64,000 nucleotides of DNA, from contig NZ_CP072524.1 in assembly GCF_017753665.1 (NCBI RefSeq), positions 620,001 through 684,000 of the forward strand, in the 5' to 3' direction. Positions 1-7,566 of this stretch are shown in pieces (the stretch's first letter is position 1; each line of letters opens with the position of its first letter). The position numbers were made by a program, and so were the translations under genes. The notes below the pieces were generated by a model. That model did no database searches, had not been told where the DNA came from, and saw only the letters and a program-made list of their open reading frames with translations. The stretch comes from Neisseria sicca (GTDB lineage: Bacteria > Pseudomonadota > Gammaproteobacteria > Burkholderiales > Neisseriaceae).

Positions 1-11
1 TCTGTACAATA

Positions 12-144
12 TACAGTATAAAAATAGTGCGCGTTTTTTCCAATCATCGCAAAAAGCAGCCTGCACTTCGATTTTTGAACGTTCAGGCTGCTTTTTATAG
101 AAAGAGGTCGTCTGAAAATTATTTTTCAGACGACCTTTGATATT
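12..144. repeat. Direct repeat copy 1 (pairs with 1054-1184)
   Basis: About 130 bp that recur with some mismatches at 1054-1184. Both copies start TACAGTATAAAAATA, then carry a hairpin built on AAGCAGCCTGCA, then a hairpin built on the AGGTCGTCTGAA uptake sequence, and end GATATT. Similarity continues weakly into the 3' end of the adjacent genes (shared CAAGCT.CGTTTGC near 165-180 and 1218-1232). The two copies bracket the CPBP protease gene, so the gene sits in a repeat-flanked cassette. Confidence 0.85.
51..138. terminator. Double hairpin terminator with two uptake-sequence dialects
   Basis: First stem: AAAAAGCAGCCTG pairs with CAGGCTGCTTTTT (51-97). Second stem: the pair AGGTCGTCTGAAA / TTTTCAGACGACCT (104-138). 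It lies directly behind the CPBP gene stop and can end its transcript. The first stem contains AAGCAGCCTGCA, a Kingella-type uptake dialect; the second has the host dialect. Confidence 0.7.
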
Positions 145-992
145 CAGTTCCGTTGGATATATAACCCAAGCTCCGTTTGCTTGCCATGAAATGAACACAT
201 CGCCTTACGCCAAAACACCATCACGATTACCGCCGCAATGATGATAATTCCGTATGGAATCATGCCGTCGCTGTTTTCATATGCCGCCCGTCCGCCCGGA
301 AAGCCTGTACGCGCAGTATTGGCAACCGTGTGGCACGCAATCAATACAAATACCGAGCCGCCGCTGCCGTTATACAGCCATACATAGATAATCCTCACGG
401 CAACCGTCCCTGCCAGCCCCCATGCGATCAGTTCGGCAGACTGCCCCACGGCAATCATGGACGGCAAATGCCACAATGCCCACGGCACCCCAATGATCAG
501 CGCCGTAATGAGCGGAGTAAAACGCCGTTGCAGACTTTCCGTAGCGTAGGCGGCATAGCCCAATTCCTCGGCAACTGCCGCAATAAAGAACATGACGAAC
601 GCACCAGCAAGCGGCGCAAACGATACGGATAAGGCGGGTATGGTTTGTCCTGTTTGACGTATCGCGACATAAGTCAGCAGATAAAGTAGTGGGAAAATCA
701 GTATCGCCATCCAAAAATAGGCAGAATGCTTTATCCGCCCGTAGTCAAACACACGTCCAAACAGTCCGCGCACCGCTGCCATTCCACCCTCGCAGTAACG
801 CAGTAACGCGGCGGCAACCGTTGGGGTGAGCGCCGCGCCGATGTCGGTCAGCGGCAGATTATCAGGCAGAGGACTGTGTTTGAGAAACAAAGACAGCAGC
901 CAAAACGGTGCGCTCAAAGCGTACACCAGTAGAAAGTATTGCCACGGATGCGAATAATCGGTTGTCGGTTTTTCTGAAGAGAGGTTCTGCAT
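144..992 (-). CDS. CPBP (CAAX/Abi type) intramembrane endopeptidase
   Basis: A 282-residue polytopic membrane protein with about seven or eight hydrophobic segments. Around residues 140-175 it has the CPBP family pattern: a paired glutamate (EELGYAAY), then WHLP, and further on a conserved His (ACHTVANT). In the family these Glu and His residues form a glutamate-type intramembrane active site used for prenyl-protein processing or bacteriocin self-immunity. The usual EExxxR arginine is replaced (EELGY-A-A-Y), which may mean divergent activity. The gene is isolated, on the minus strand, and framed by the two direct repeats, with no operon partner. Substrate cannot be inferred. The family call is firm; the role is not. 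Confidence 0.85.
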   Translation of the reverse strand: MQNLSSEKPTTDYSHPWQYFLLVYALSAPFWLLSLFLKHSPLPDNLPLTDIGAALTPTVAAALLRYCEGGMAAVRGLFGRVFDYGRIKHSAYFWMAILIFPLLYLLTYVAIRQTGQTIPALSVSFAPLAGAFVMFFIAAVAEELGYAAYATESLQRRFTPLITALIIGVPWALWHLPSMIAVGQSAELIAWGLAGTVAVRIIYVWLYNGSGGSVFVLIACHTVANTARTGFPGGRAAYENSDGMIPYGIIIIAAVIVMVFWRKAMCSFHGKQTELGLYIQRN

Positions 993-1053
993 GTTATTCC
1001 TGTTCGTTCAGTAAATAAGTGGGCGGGTGCAGGCTACGGATTGCTGGATGACG

Positions 1054-1184
1054 TACAGTATAAAAATATTGCGCGGTTTTTCCAATCATCGTGAAAAGCA
1101 GCCTGCACTTCGATTTTTGAAAGTGCAGGCTGCTTTTGATAGAGAGGTTGTCTGAAAATTATTTCTCAGACGACCTTCGATATT
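1054..1184. repeat. Direct repeat copy 2 (pairs with 12-144)
   Basis: Second copy of the repeat at 12-144, with its two hairpins at 1094-1137 (AAGCAGCCTGCA type) and 1145-1177 (GGTTGTCTGAAA / CAGACGACCTT). It lies between the CPBP gene start and the stop of the next minus-strand gene, so here it works as that gene's terminator. One arm has decayed (GGTTG for GGTCG). Confidence 0.85.
1094..1177. terminator. Double hairpin terminator behind the dgt-associated gene
   Basis: A perfect 17-bp stem AAAAGCAGCCTGCACTT / AAGTGCAGGCTGCTTTT (1094-1110 with 1121-1137), followed by a degenerate uptake-sequence stem (1145-1177). It follows the stop of the gene at 1223. Confidence 0.65.
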
Positions 1185-1222
1185 AGAGGCAATATGAAAG
1201 TTTAGTTGGGTTATGATCCAAG

Positions 1223-1816
1223 CTACGTTTGCGATAGTTTGCTGATTCTAAATGGTTCAGTCAAATATTTTCCAGAATTATTTGACCATCTCAAGGAGCT
1301 GTATCTGCCCATTAATCTATGTCCAATCCATCTAGAATCAATAATTTTGTGAGGATTCTTTGGTAAGTCGATAAGTAGTAATCGCCCCATAAAATCAATC
1401 CATTCTTTCTGTGTTAATAATTTTAGTGAATATCCATGCAAGGACCGCCCACTATTGAACAAAATAATCTCATGAGCTTTTGGAATAATTCGCTTTAATC
1501 TAATAAAATCTCTGTCAAAATTCCAATTATCGATGGAAATTGAAAAATCAATAAAGGGGAAATGATATTTTTTATTACTTATTTCTATCGTTGAATGAAA
1601 GGCTAACTCTTCATCTCTGTTTAATGAAGCAATTTCTGATTGAATTCTTTCCCTTGTAAATTCATCTCCTTTTATGATGAAATGTTCTCTTTCATCATTA
1701 ATTGAATCTGGAATATAAATATATTTACTGAAATGAAAAGTATACTCTTTTAATGCTTTCTTTTTTTTCATTAAGAAATCATCATATATAGTAAAAAATG
1801 GATGATTATCAATCAT
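1223..1816 (-). CDS. Unknown 197-residue protein with primase-like (AEP) motifs, partner of dGTPase
   Basis: Not recognised as a named family. The C-terminal half shows a series reminiscent of archaeo-eukaryotic primase folds: a hydrophobic strand ending in an acidic residue (FIDFSI, about residue 88), the pattern NSGRSLHGYS (compare sGxGxH, about 121-130), and then an acidic residue followed by an Arg-rich segment (IIDSRWIGHRLMGRYSSLRW, about 158-178). The first motif has D-F-S rather than the usual D-x-D, so catalysis is uncertain. The start codon overlaps the end of the dGTPase gene by 8 bp, indicating translational coupling. Base composition is very AT-rich, like dgt and unlike the neighbours. 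The protein ends in SQT-stop where the parallel CPBP gene reads KQTELG, i.e. inside a duplicated 3' tail. The primase comparison is inference. Confidence 0.6.
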   Translation of the reverse strand: MIDNHPFFTIYDDFLMKKKKALKEYTFHFSKYIYIPDSINDEREHFIIKGDEFTRERIQSEIASLNRDEELAFHSTIEISNKKYHFPFIDFSISIDNWNFDRDFIRLKRIIPKAHEIILFNSGRSLHGYSLKLLTQKEWIDFMGRLLLIDLPKNPHKIIDSRWIGHRLMGRYSSLRWSNNSGKYLTEPFRISKLSQT

Positions 1817-3155
1817 GTAATTTGATACCTTTCAGAAATTGATATTGCTCCAGTGCGAAGTCATCTGTCATACCAGAGATAAAATCTACCAATAGCTGAG
1901 CACGAACAGATTTCTCACTAGGAGTGTCTGTACGCTTTGCTCTATAATAATCCATGGATTTTTGATATTTCTTTATATAATTTTTAGGAATTGTATTAAT
2001 TAATCGAAATTCAAATGGATATTCTTTACCTTTTTCACCATTAATTAATTGACTAAAATTATTTTCTTCCATATCCAAGAGCGGTTCATACTCCTCTAAG
2101 AGACCTTCAATAATCTTTGCACCTGCTAATTCAACTAATTCTATCTTCCTATCAGAGTAAATTCTTTTCCTTGCAAATTTCTTTATTCTACCTAAATATT
2201 TTTCTCTAACATCATTATCATCTATTGGTATTTCTATCATTTCTCCTTCTACAATATTTCCAATATTATCAACAAATTTTTGAGCAATTTCCTGTACACA
2301 TTTATTAATTAATTTGGTTTTAAAGGTAATGAATGGATATGGATACATATCCTCTTCTTTAGGTTCTAAGTATCCAATATCTTTGAACTCCATATATAAA
2401 TCATATGGAGAAATAACTCTTTTTTCCAATCCATCCTCTAAATCACTCATGCAATATGAAATCTCATCAGCAAGATCCATTATTATCGCCAAAGGAAATT
2501 TAACTCCTTCTTTCCACTCTAATTTTTTACAGGCAACCTTATATGAAAATTGATAATCAGCTTTAAACAACCCTTTATCTTTGTTAATAAATGGATATTT
2601 TACAAAAGCTAATATTGTGCTTGCTGTTAAATTTAATCCATACTCATCAGCACCACTCAAATATGTTATTAAACGAAAACCTTGAGCATTACCATCAAAT
2701 TTTATTAATTCTTCATAAATATTCGACCCTTTCTTCAGCTGCTTCTGTTTTTTCTTGAACCATCTACGAATTGCAGCTTCTCCCAAATGACCAAAAGGAG
2801 GGTTACCTATATCATGCAATAAACATGCTGTTTCAATGATATTGCTAAAAGCCAACTTTTTTTCATAGGAAATATCAGAATCTTTAGACATAAGACGAAT
2901 AATTTCTTGAGCTAGATAACGTCCTATTTGAGATACTTCTATAGAGTGGGTTAATCTAGTTCTGACAGATGCATTTGTCTCAAGAGAAAATACCTGTGCT
3001 TTTTGTTGTAATCTGCGGAAAGCTGATGCATTAATTACACGAGATTTATCACTCTCTGATGCAATTACAATATCACTATCTTGAGCACGTTCTGATTTTG
3101 ATTCTCTTAAGCGCTTATCTGATATTAAATTAAATAACTTAGAAAAATCATCCAT
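1809..3155 (-). CDS. dgt: dGTP triphosphohydrolase-like HD-domain protein
   Basis: A 448-residue protein that would cleave dNTPs to the nucleoside and tripolyphosphate. The metal-binding HD set is visible: His in THSIEVSQIGRYLA (about residue 70), the HD pair in HDIGNPPFGHLGE (about 116), and the later Asp in IIMDLADEISYCMSDLEDGL. The N-terminal FRRLQQKAQVF is typical of this family. The length fits the shorter dGTPase class. The gene is strongly AT-rich against GC-rich neighbours, and it is coupled to a small unknown gene that starts inside its last codons. dGTPases occur both as housekeeping enzymes and as nucleotide-depleting anti-phage factors; the island setting favours the latter, but this is inference. 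Confidence 0.9.
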   Translation of the reverse strand: MDDFSKLFNLISDKRLRESKSERAQDSDIVIASESDKSRVINASAFRRLQQKAQVFSLETNASVRTRLTHSIEVSQIGRYLAQEIIRLMSKDSDISYEKKLAFSNIIETACLLHDIGNPPFGHLGEAAIRRWFKKKQKQLKKGSNIYEELIKFDGNAQGFRLITYLSGADEYGLNLTASTILAFVKYPFINKDKGLFKADYQFSYKVACKKLEWKEGVKFPLAIIMDLADEISYCMSDLEDGLEKRVISPYDLYMEFKDIGYLEPKEEDMYPYPFITFKTKLINKCVQEIAQKFVDNIGNIVEGEMIEIPIDDNDVREKYLGRIKKFARKRIYSDRKIELVELAGAKIIEGLLEEYEPLLDMEENNFSQLINGEKGKEYPFEFRLINTIPKNYIKKYQKSMDYYRAKRTDTPSEKSVRAQLLVDFISGMTDDFALEQYQFLKGIKLHD

Positions 3156-3188
3156 GTTTAATTTTCCAAAATTAAGTAAAAGTAAATT

Positions 3189-3218
3189 AGGTCATCTGCA
3201 ATATTTTCAGACGACCTT
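3189..3218. terminator. Degenerate uptake-sequence hairpin
   Basis: AGGTCATCTG pairs with CAGACGACCT between the dgt start and the alaS stop. One arm has a single substitution from the uptake sequence. It probably terminates alaS. Confidence 0.5.
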
Positions 3219-3240
3219 CTTTGTACCTACATATTACTCA

Positions 3241-6135
3241 TCAAACCAGCTTGCTGCTTACCCAACCTTCCACGCTTTCCAGCATTTCAGGCAGTTTCGC
3301 AGCATCTGCTCCCCCCGCTTGCGCCAAATCCGGTCTACCGCCGCCTTTGCCGCCGACTTGTTCGGCTGCGAATTTGACCAAATCGCCGGCTTTCACTTTG
3401 TTTGTCAGCGGTTTGGATACGCCTGCGCACAGGGAGACTTTGCCGTCGTTCACTGCCGCCAAAAGAATCACGGCGTTGTCGGATTTGCCGGTTAAATCGG
3501 TAACGATTTCGCGCAGGGCGGCTGCGTCGGCTTCGATTTGGGCGGCGACGAGTTTGGCTGCGCCCAAGTCTTTCGCGTTATCCAAGAGTTTGGCGCCTGC
3601 GTGGACGGCGAGTTCGGCTTTGGCTTTTGCCAACTCTTTTTCCAAGGCTTTGGTGTTTGCGGCGTTGGCTTGGATTTTGGCGAGTACGTCTTTTTCGGTT
3701 TGGGCTTTGACTTCGGCGATGATGTTTTTCATCAGGCTTTCTTGGTTTTGCGCCCATGCCAGCGCGGCTTGGCCTGTGATGGCTTCTACACGGCGGATGC
3801 CTGCGGCGATGCCGCCTTCGCTGATGATTTTGAAGAAGCCGATGTCGCCGGTGCGGGCGACGTGGGTGCCGCCGCACAGTTCGATGGAGTAGTCGCCCAT
3901 GGTGATGACGCGGACGAAGTCGCCGTATTTTTCGCCGAAGAGCATGACTGCGCCTGATTTTTGCGCGTCTTCAATGGACATGGTTTCGACTTTGACGGGC
4001 ACGTTGGCGATAATCGCGGCGTTGACGCGGCGTTCGACTTCGGCGATTTCTTCCGCGCTGATGCCTTGCGTGTGGGAGATGTCGAAGCGGGTCAGCTCGG
4101 CGTTTTGCAGGCTGCCTTTTTGTTCGACGTGCGTGCCCAAAACATCGCGCAGGGCTTTGTGCATCAGGTGGGTAACGCTGTGGTTGCGCATGATGCTGTT
4201 GCGGATGTCGTTGTCGATTTCGGCGGATACGGCATCGCCGACTTTCAGACGGCCTGATACGACTGCGCCGAATTGTCCGTGTACGGCGGCTTTGATTTTC
4301 TGCGTGTCTTCCACGCGGAAGCGGTTTTCGCCTGCGAAGATAAAGCCTACGTCGCCGACTTGGCCGCCGCTTTCGGCGTAGAACGGGGTTTGTTCCAGAA
4401 CGACCACGCCGGCTTCGCCTGCTTGGAGTTCGTCCACGGCTTCGCTGCCTTTATATAAGGCGATGATTTTGGTGTCTTGGCTGCGTTTTTCGTAGCCGGT
4501 AAACTCGGTGTCCGCGCCTGTGTAGTCCAGTTGTGCGTTGGCTTTGAAGTTTTGCGCAGCGCGGGCGCGGGCGCGTTGGGCTTCCATTTCGCGGTTGAAG
4601 CCTTCTTCATCCAAATCGATACCCAATTCGCGCGCCATGTCGGCGGTCAGGTCGTAGGGGAAGCCGTAGGTGTCGTAGAGTTTGAAGATGTGTTCGCCGC
4701 CGATAACGAGTTTGCTGTTGGCAATGTTGTCCATCAAATAGGCATTCAAGGCTTCGGCAAACGGTTTTTCCGCGTCGGGAATATGGGCAGTTTCCAAAGC
4801 AGCCTGCAAATCGATATACATGCCTTCGTTCAGGCTGCCTGAAACTCGGGGACGGATAACGATTTGCTTTTTGCCTGGAGCGGCACGGGAAGCGGCGGTA
4901 AATTCCACACCCTCTGCGGTTTTCAATGCCAACGGTTTGCCCGCACCATCTTGCGGCAGCAGGCTTTCCAGTTTCAGGAATTTCATGCCGTTGAACACTT
5001 GGTTAAACAAACCCATGCCTTTTTCCAGCGTTTCGCCGAAGCGGCTTTCTTCCGCGCGCAGGGCTTCCATAATCTGCGTTTGTTTTTCTTTCAACTCGGG
5101 ATATGCACCGCCCATCGCTTTCACCAAATCGGGCACGAGTTTGTAGAAAAACGCCTGTTTCTGACCGAGTTTGTAACCGTGGCGCACGGCGCGGCGGATG
5201 ATGCGGCGCAGTACATAGCCGCGGCCTTCGTTGGACGGCATCACGCCGTCGGCAATCAGGAAGGAGCAAGAGCGGATGTGGTCGGCAACGACTTTCAGGC
5301 TGGGTTCGTCCATGCTGAACGGCGCGCCGGTTTCGCGGGCAACGGCTTTGAGCAGGTCTTGGAACAGGTCGATTTCGTAGTTGCTGTGGACGTGCTGCAT
5401 TACGGCCGCCATGCGCTCCAAGCCCATGCCGGTATCGACGGACGGCTTGGGCAGCGGGTTCATGTTGCCTTGCTCGTCGCGGTTGAACTGCATGAACACG
5501 CAGTTCCAAATTTCAATCCAGCGGTCGCCGTCTTCTTCAGGACTGCCCGGAATGCCGCCCCAGATTTCTTCGCCGTGGTCGTAGAAAATTTCGGAGCACG
5601 GGCCGCAGGGACCGGTATCGCCCATCTGCCAGAAGTTGTCGGACGCGTATTTCGCGCCTTTGTTGTCGCCGATGCGGACGATGCGCTCGGCAGGCATACC
5701 GATTTCGTTCAGCCAGATGTTGTAGGCTTCGTCGTCTTCGGCATACACGGTCGCCAAGAGTTTGTCTTTGGGCAGATTCAGCCATTCGGGGGAAGTGAGG
5801 AATTCCCAAGCGAAGTGGATGGCGTCGCGTTTGAAGTAGTCGCCGAAGGAAAAGTTGCCCATCATTTCAAAAAAGGTGTGGTGGCGGGCGGTGTAGCCGA
5901 CGTTTTCCAAGTCGTTGTGTTTGCCGCCTGCGCGCACGCATTTTTGCGCGGTGGTGGCGCGGTTGTATGGGCGTTTGTCAAAGCCGAGGAATACGTCTTT
6001 AAACTGGTTCATACCCGCGTTGGTAAACAGCAGCGTCGGGTCGTCGTGCGGCACGAGCGAAGAGGATCGGACGATGGTGTGGCCTTTGGATTCGAAGAAT
6101 TTTAGGAATTTTTGGCGTAGTTCGGAGGTTTTCAT
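3241..6135 (-). CDS. alaS: Alanyl-tRNA synthetase, with an internal insertion
   Basis: Charges tRNA-Ala in the cytosol. The class II catalytic core is at the N terminus (RHHTFFEMMGNFSFGDYFK, about residues 83-102; DTGMGLERMA, about 234-243). The editing domain shows the HxxxH zinc pattern HSVTHLMH and the CGGTHV cysteine, and the C-terminal C-Ala/coiled-coil region is complete. At 964 residues it is about 90 longer than usual for bacterial AlaRS. The excess lies between ETLEKGM (about 369) and HIFKLYDTYGFP (about 482), which are nearly adjacent in E. coli. The flanking domains are intact and in frame, so the enzyme is probably functional. A single gene on the minus strand. Confidence 0.97.
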   Translation of the reverse strand: MKTSELRQKFLKFFESKGHTIVRSSSLVPHDDPTLLFTNAGMNQFKDVFLGFDKRPYNRATTAQKCVRAGGKHNDLENVGYTARHHTFFEMMGNFSFGDYFKRDAIHFAWEFLTSPEWLNLPKDKLLATVYAEDDEAYNIWLNEIGMPAERIVRIGDNKGAKYASDNFWQMGDTGPCGPCSEIFYDHGEEIWGGIPGSPEEDGDRWIEIWNCVFMQFNRDEQGNMNPLPKPSVDTGMGLERMAAVMQHVHSNYEIDLFQDLLKAVARETGAPFSMDEPSLKVVADHIRSCSFLIADGVMPSNEGRGYVLRRIIRRAVRHGYKLGQKQAFFYKLVPDLVKAMGGAYPELKEKQTQIMEALRAEESRFGETLEKGMGLFNQVFNGMKFLKLESLLPQDGAGKPLALKTAEGVEFTAASRAAPGKKQIVIRPRVSGSLNEGMYIDLQAALETAHIPDAEKPFAEALNAYLMDNIANSKLVIGGEHIFKLYDTYGFPYDLTADMARELGIDLDEEGFNREMEAQRARARAAQNFKANAQLDYTGADTEFTGYEKRSQDTKIIALYKGSEAVDELQAGEAGVVVLEQTPFYAESGGQVGDVGFIFAGENRFRVEDTQKIKAAVHGQFGAVVSGRLKVGDAVSAEIDNDIRNSIMRNHSVTHLMHKALRDVLGTHVEQKGSLQNAELTRFDISHTQGISAEEIAEVERRVNAAIIANVPVKVETMSIEDAQKSGAVMLFGEKYGDFVRVITMGDYSIELCGGTHVARTGDIGFFKIISEGGIAAGIRRVEAITGQAALAWAQNQESLMKNIIAEVKAQTEKDVLAKIQANAANTKALEKELAKAKAELAVHAGAKLLDNAKDLGAAKLVAAQIEADAAALREIVTDLTGKSDNAVILLAAVNDGKVSLCAGVSKPLTNKVKAGDLVKFAAEQVGGKGGGRPDLAQAGGADAAKLPEMLESVEGWVSSKLV
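4698..4986 (-). other. In-frame insertion of about 95 codons within alaS
   Basis: Codes for about residues 384-480 of AlaRS, between the tRNA-recognition helices and the LYDTYGFP segment. The insert contains exact AAGCAGCCTGCA (4797-4808) and AGGCTGCCTGAA (4832-4843), uptake-sequence dialects known from Kingella and Simonsiella, not the dialect used by this genome. Boundaries are estimated by comparing from memory with E. coli AlaRS. Confidence 0.6.
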
Positions 6136-6363
6136 GATGTTTCGATGTCTCTACTAAAAAGGTTTCAGACGACCTTCCCGGCCGTATGTAATTGTGAAAA
6201 GAAAATGGGTGCTATATTACCGCAAAACCTTGTTTCTAGCTATTGAATCAGGGACTTTCAGACGACCTTCCGACTATTGCCTCAATGGAAATTGCTATCA
6301 GATAGTGCGTGCCTGATTTATAATCCCTTACTTTCCCTTCCACCCGATATGCAAGGAATGATA

Positions 6364-7494
6364 ATGACCAAACATCTGCCACTTATCGCCCTAACCGCCG
6401 TCATGCTCGCCGCCTGCGGAGGTTCAGACAAGAATGCCTCCGATAAAGCGGGTCAGGCGGGAAACCAAAATGTATTGAGGATTTACAACTGGTCGGAATA
6501 CGTCGATCCTGAAACCGTTGCCGATTTTGAAAAGAAAAACGGTATCAAGGTAACTTACGACGTGTACGACAGCGATGAGACGCTGGAAAGCAAAGTATTG
6601 ACCGGAAAATCGGGCTACGACATCGTCGGCCCATCCAATACCTTCGTCGGCAGGCAGATTAAGGCGGGGGCTTATCAAAAAATCGACAAATCCCTGATTC
6701 CCAACTATAAAAACCTCAATCCCGAACTGATGAAGCTGATGGAAGGCGTCGATCCGAGCCACGAATACGCCGTTCCGTTTTATTGGGGAACGAATACCTT
6801 CGCCATCAATACCGAGCGCGTGAAAAAAGCCTTAGGCACGGACAAACTGCCGGACAACCAATGGGATTTGGTGTTCAACCCCGAATACACATCCAAGCTC
6901 AAACAATGCGGCATCAGCTACTTGGACAGCGCGGCGGAAATCTATCCTATGGTGTTGAACTACATGGGTAAAAACCCCAACAGCAACGATACCGAAGACA
7001 TCAAAGCAGCAACCGAGTTGCTCAAGAAAAACCGTCCCAACATCAAACGCTTTACCTCGTCCGGCTTCATCGACGACTTGGCGCGCGGCGACACCTGCGT
7101 CACCATCGGTTTCGGCGGCGACTTGAACATCGCCAGACGGCGCGCCGAAGAAGCAGGCGGCAAAGAAAAAATCCGCGTCATGATGCCCAAAGAAGGCGTA
7201 GGGATTTGGGTGGACTCCTTCGTTATCCCGAAAGATGCGAAGAACGTCGCCAACGCCCATAAATACATCAACGACTTTCTCGACCCCGAAGTCGCCGCGA
7301 AAAACGGCAATTTCGTTACCTACGCCCCTTCCAGCAAACCCGCACGCGAATTGATGGAAGCCGAGTTCAGGGACGACCGCACCATTTTCCCTAGCGACGA
7401 AGATTTGAAAAACAGCTTCATCATGGTTCCTATCCAGCCCACCATTTTGAAATTCATGGTCCGCCAATGGCAGGGCGTGAAAGCCGGTAAATAA
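6364..7494 (+). CDS. Spermidine/putrescine-type ABC transporter substrate-binding lipoprotein
   Basis: Periplasmic binding protein of the PotD/PotF family that would deliver polyamines to an ABC importer. The ATG at 6364 is preferred: AAGGA lies just upstream and the protein then begins with a classic lipoprotein signal ending in LAAC (Cys about residue 19), followed by a Ser/Asn/Lys-rich linker. Family signatures include LRIYNWSEYVDPE near the N terminus, YDVYDSDETLESK, and YAVPFYWGTNTFAIN. About 376 residues, the normal size. No permease or ATPase gene is adjacent, so it is an orphan component. Two uptake sequences lie upstream and an uptake-sequence terminator follows. Confidence 0.9.
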   Translation: MTKHLPLIALTAVMLAACGGSDKNASDKAGQAGNQNVLRIYNWSEYVDPETVADFEKKNGIKVTYDVYDSDETLESKVLTGKSGYDIVGPSNTFVGRQIKAGAYQKIDKSLIPNYKNLNPELMKLMEGVDPSHEYAVPFYWGTNTFAINTERVKKALGTDKLPDNQWDLVFNPEYTSKLKQCGISYLDSAAEIYPMVLNYMGKNPNSNDTEDIKAATELLKKNRPNIKRFTSSGFIDDLARGDTCVTIGFGGDLNIARRRAEEAGGKEKIRVMMPKEGVGIWVDSFVIPKDAKNVANAHKYINDFLDPEVAAKNGNFVTYAPSSKPARELMEAEFRDDRTIFPSDEDLKNSFIMVPIQPTILKFMVRQWQGVKAGK

Positions 7495-7511
7495 TTTGAT
7501 ACGGATGGATT

Positions 7512-7557
7512 AAAGGTCGTCTGAAAACTTGAAATAGAGGTTTTCAGACGACCTTTT
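7512..7557. terminator. Uptake-sequence hairpin terminator
   Basis: AAAGGTCGTCTGAAAAC and GTTTTCAGACGACCTTTT pair across a short loop. It serves the binding-protein gene and the convergent phospholipase-D gene. Confidence 0.85.
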
Positions 7558-7566
7558 GTTTGGGTT

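Noticed and set aside
4245..4260. AGGCCGTCTGAA-type site in alaS as sign that the whole gene is foreign
   Set aside because: One variant site in a long core gene may be chance or drift; only the insert with two other dialects within 50 bp is notable.
4864..6105. Long open frame (413 codons) on the plus strand opposite alaS
   Set aside because: It lies wholly antisense to a well-conserved gene and its composition is that of a GC-rich shadow frame; no family pattern or ribosome site.
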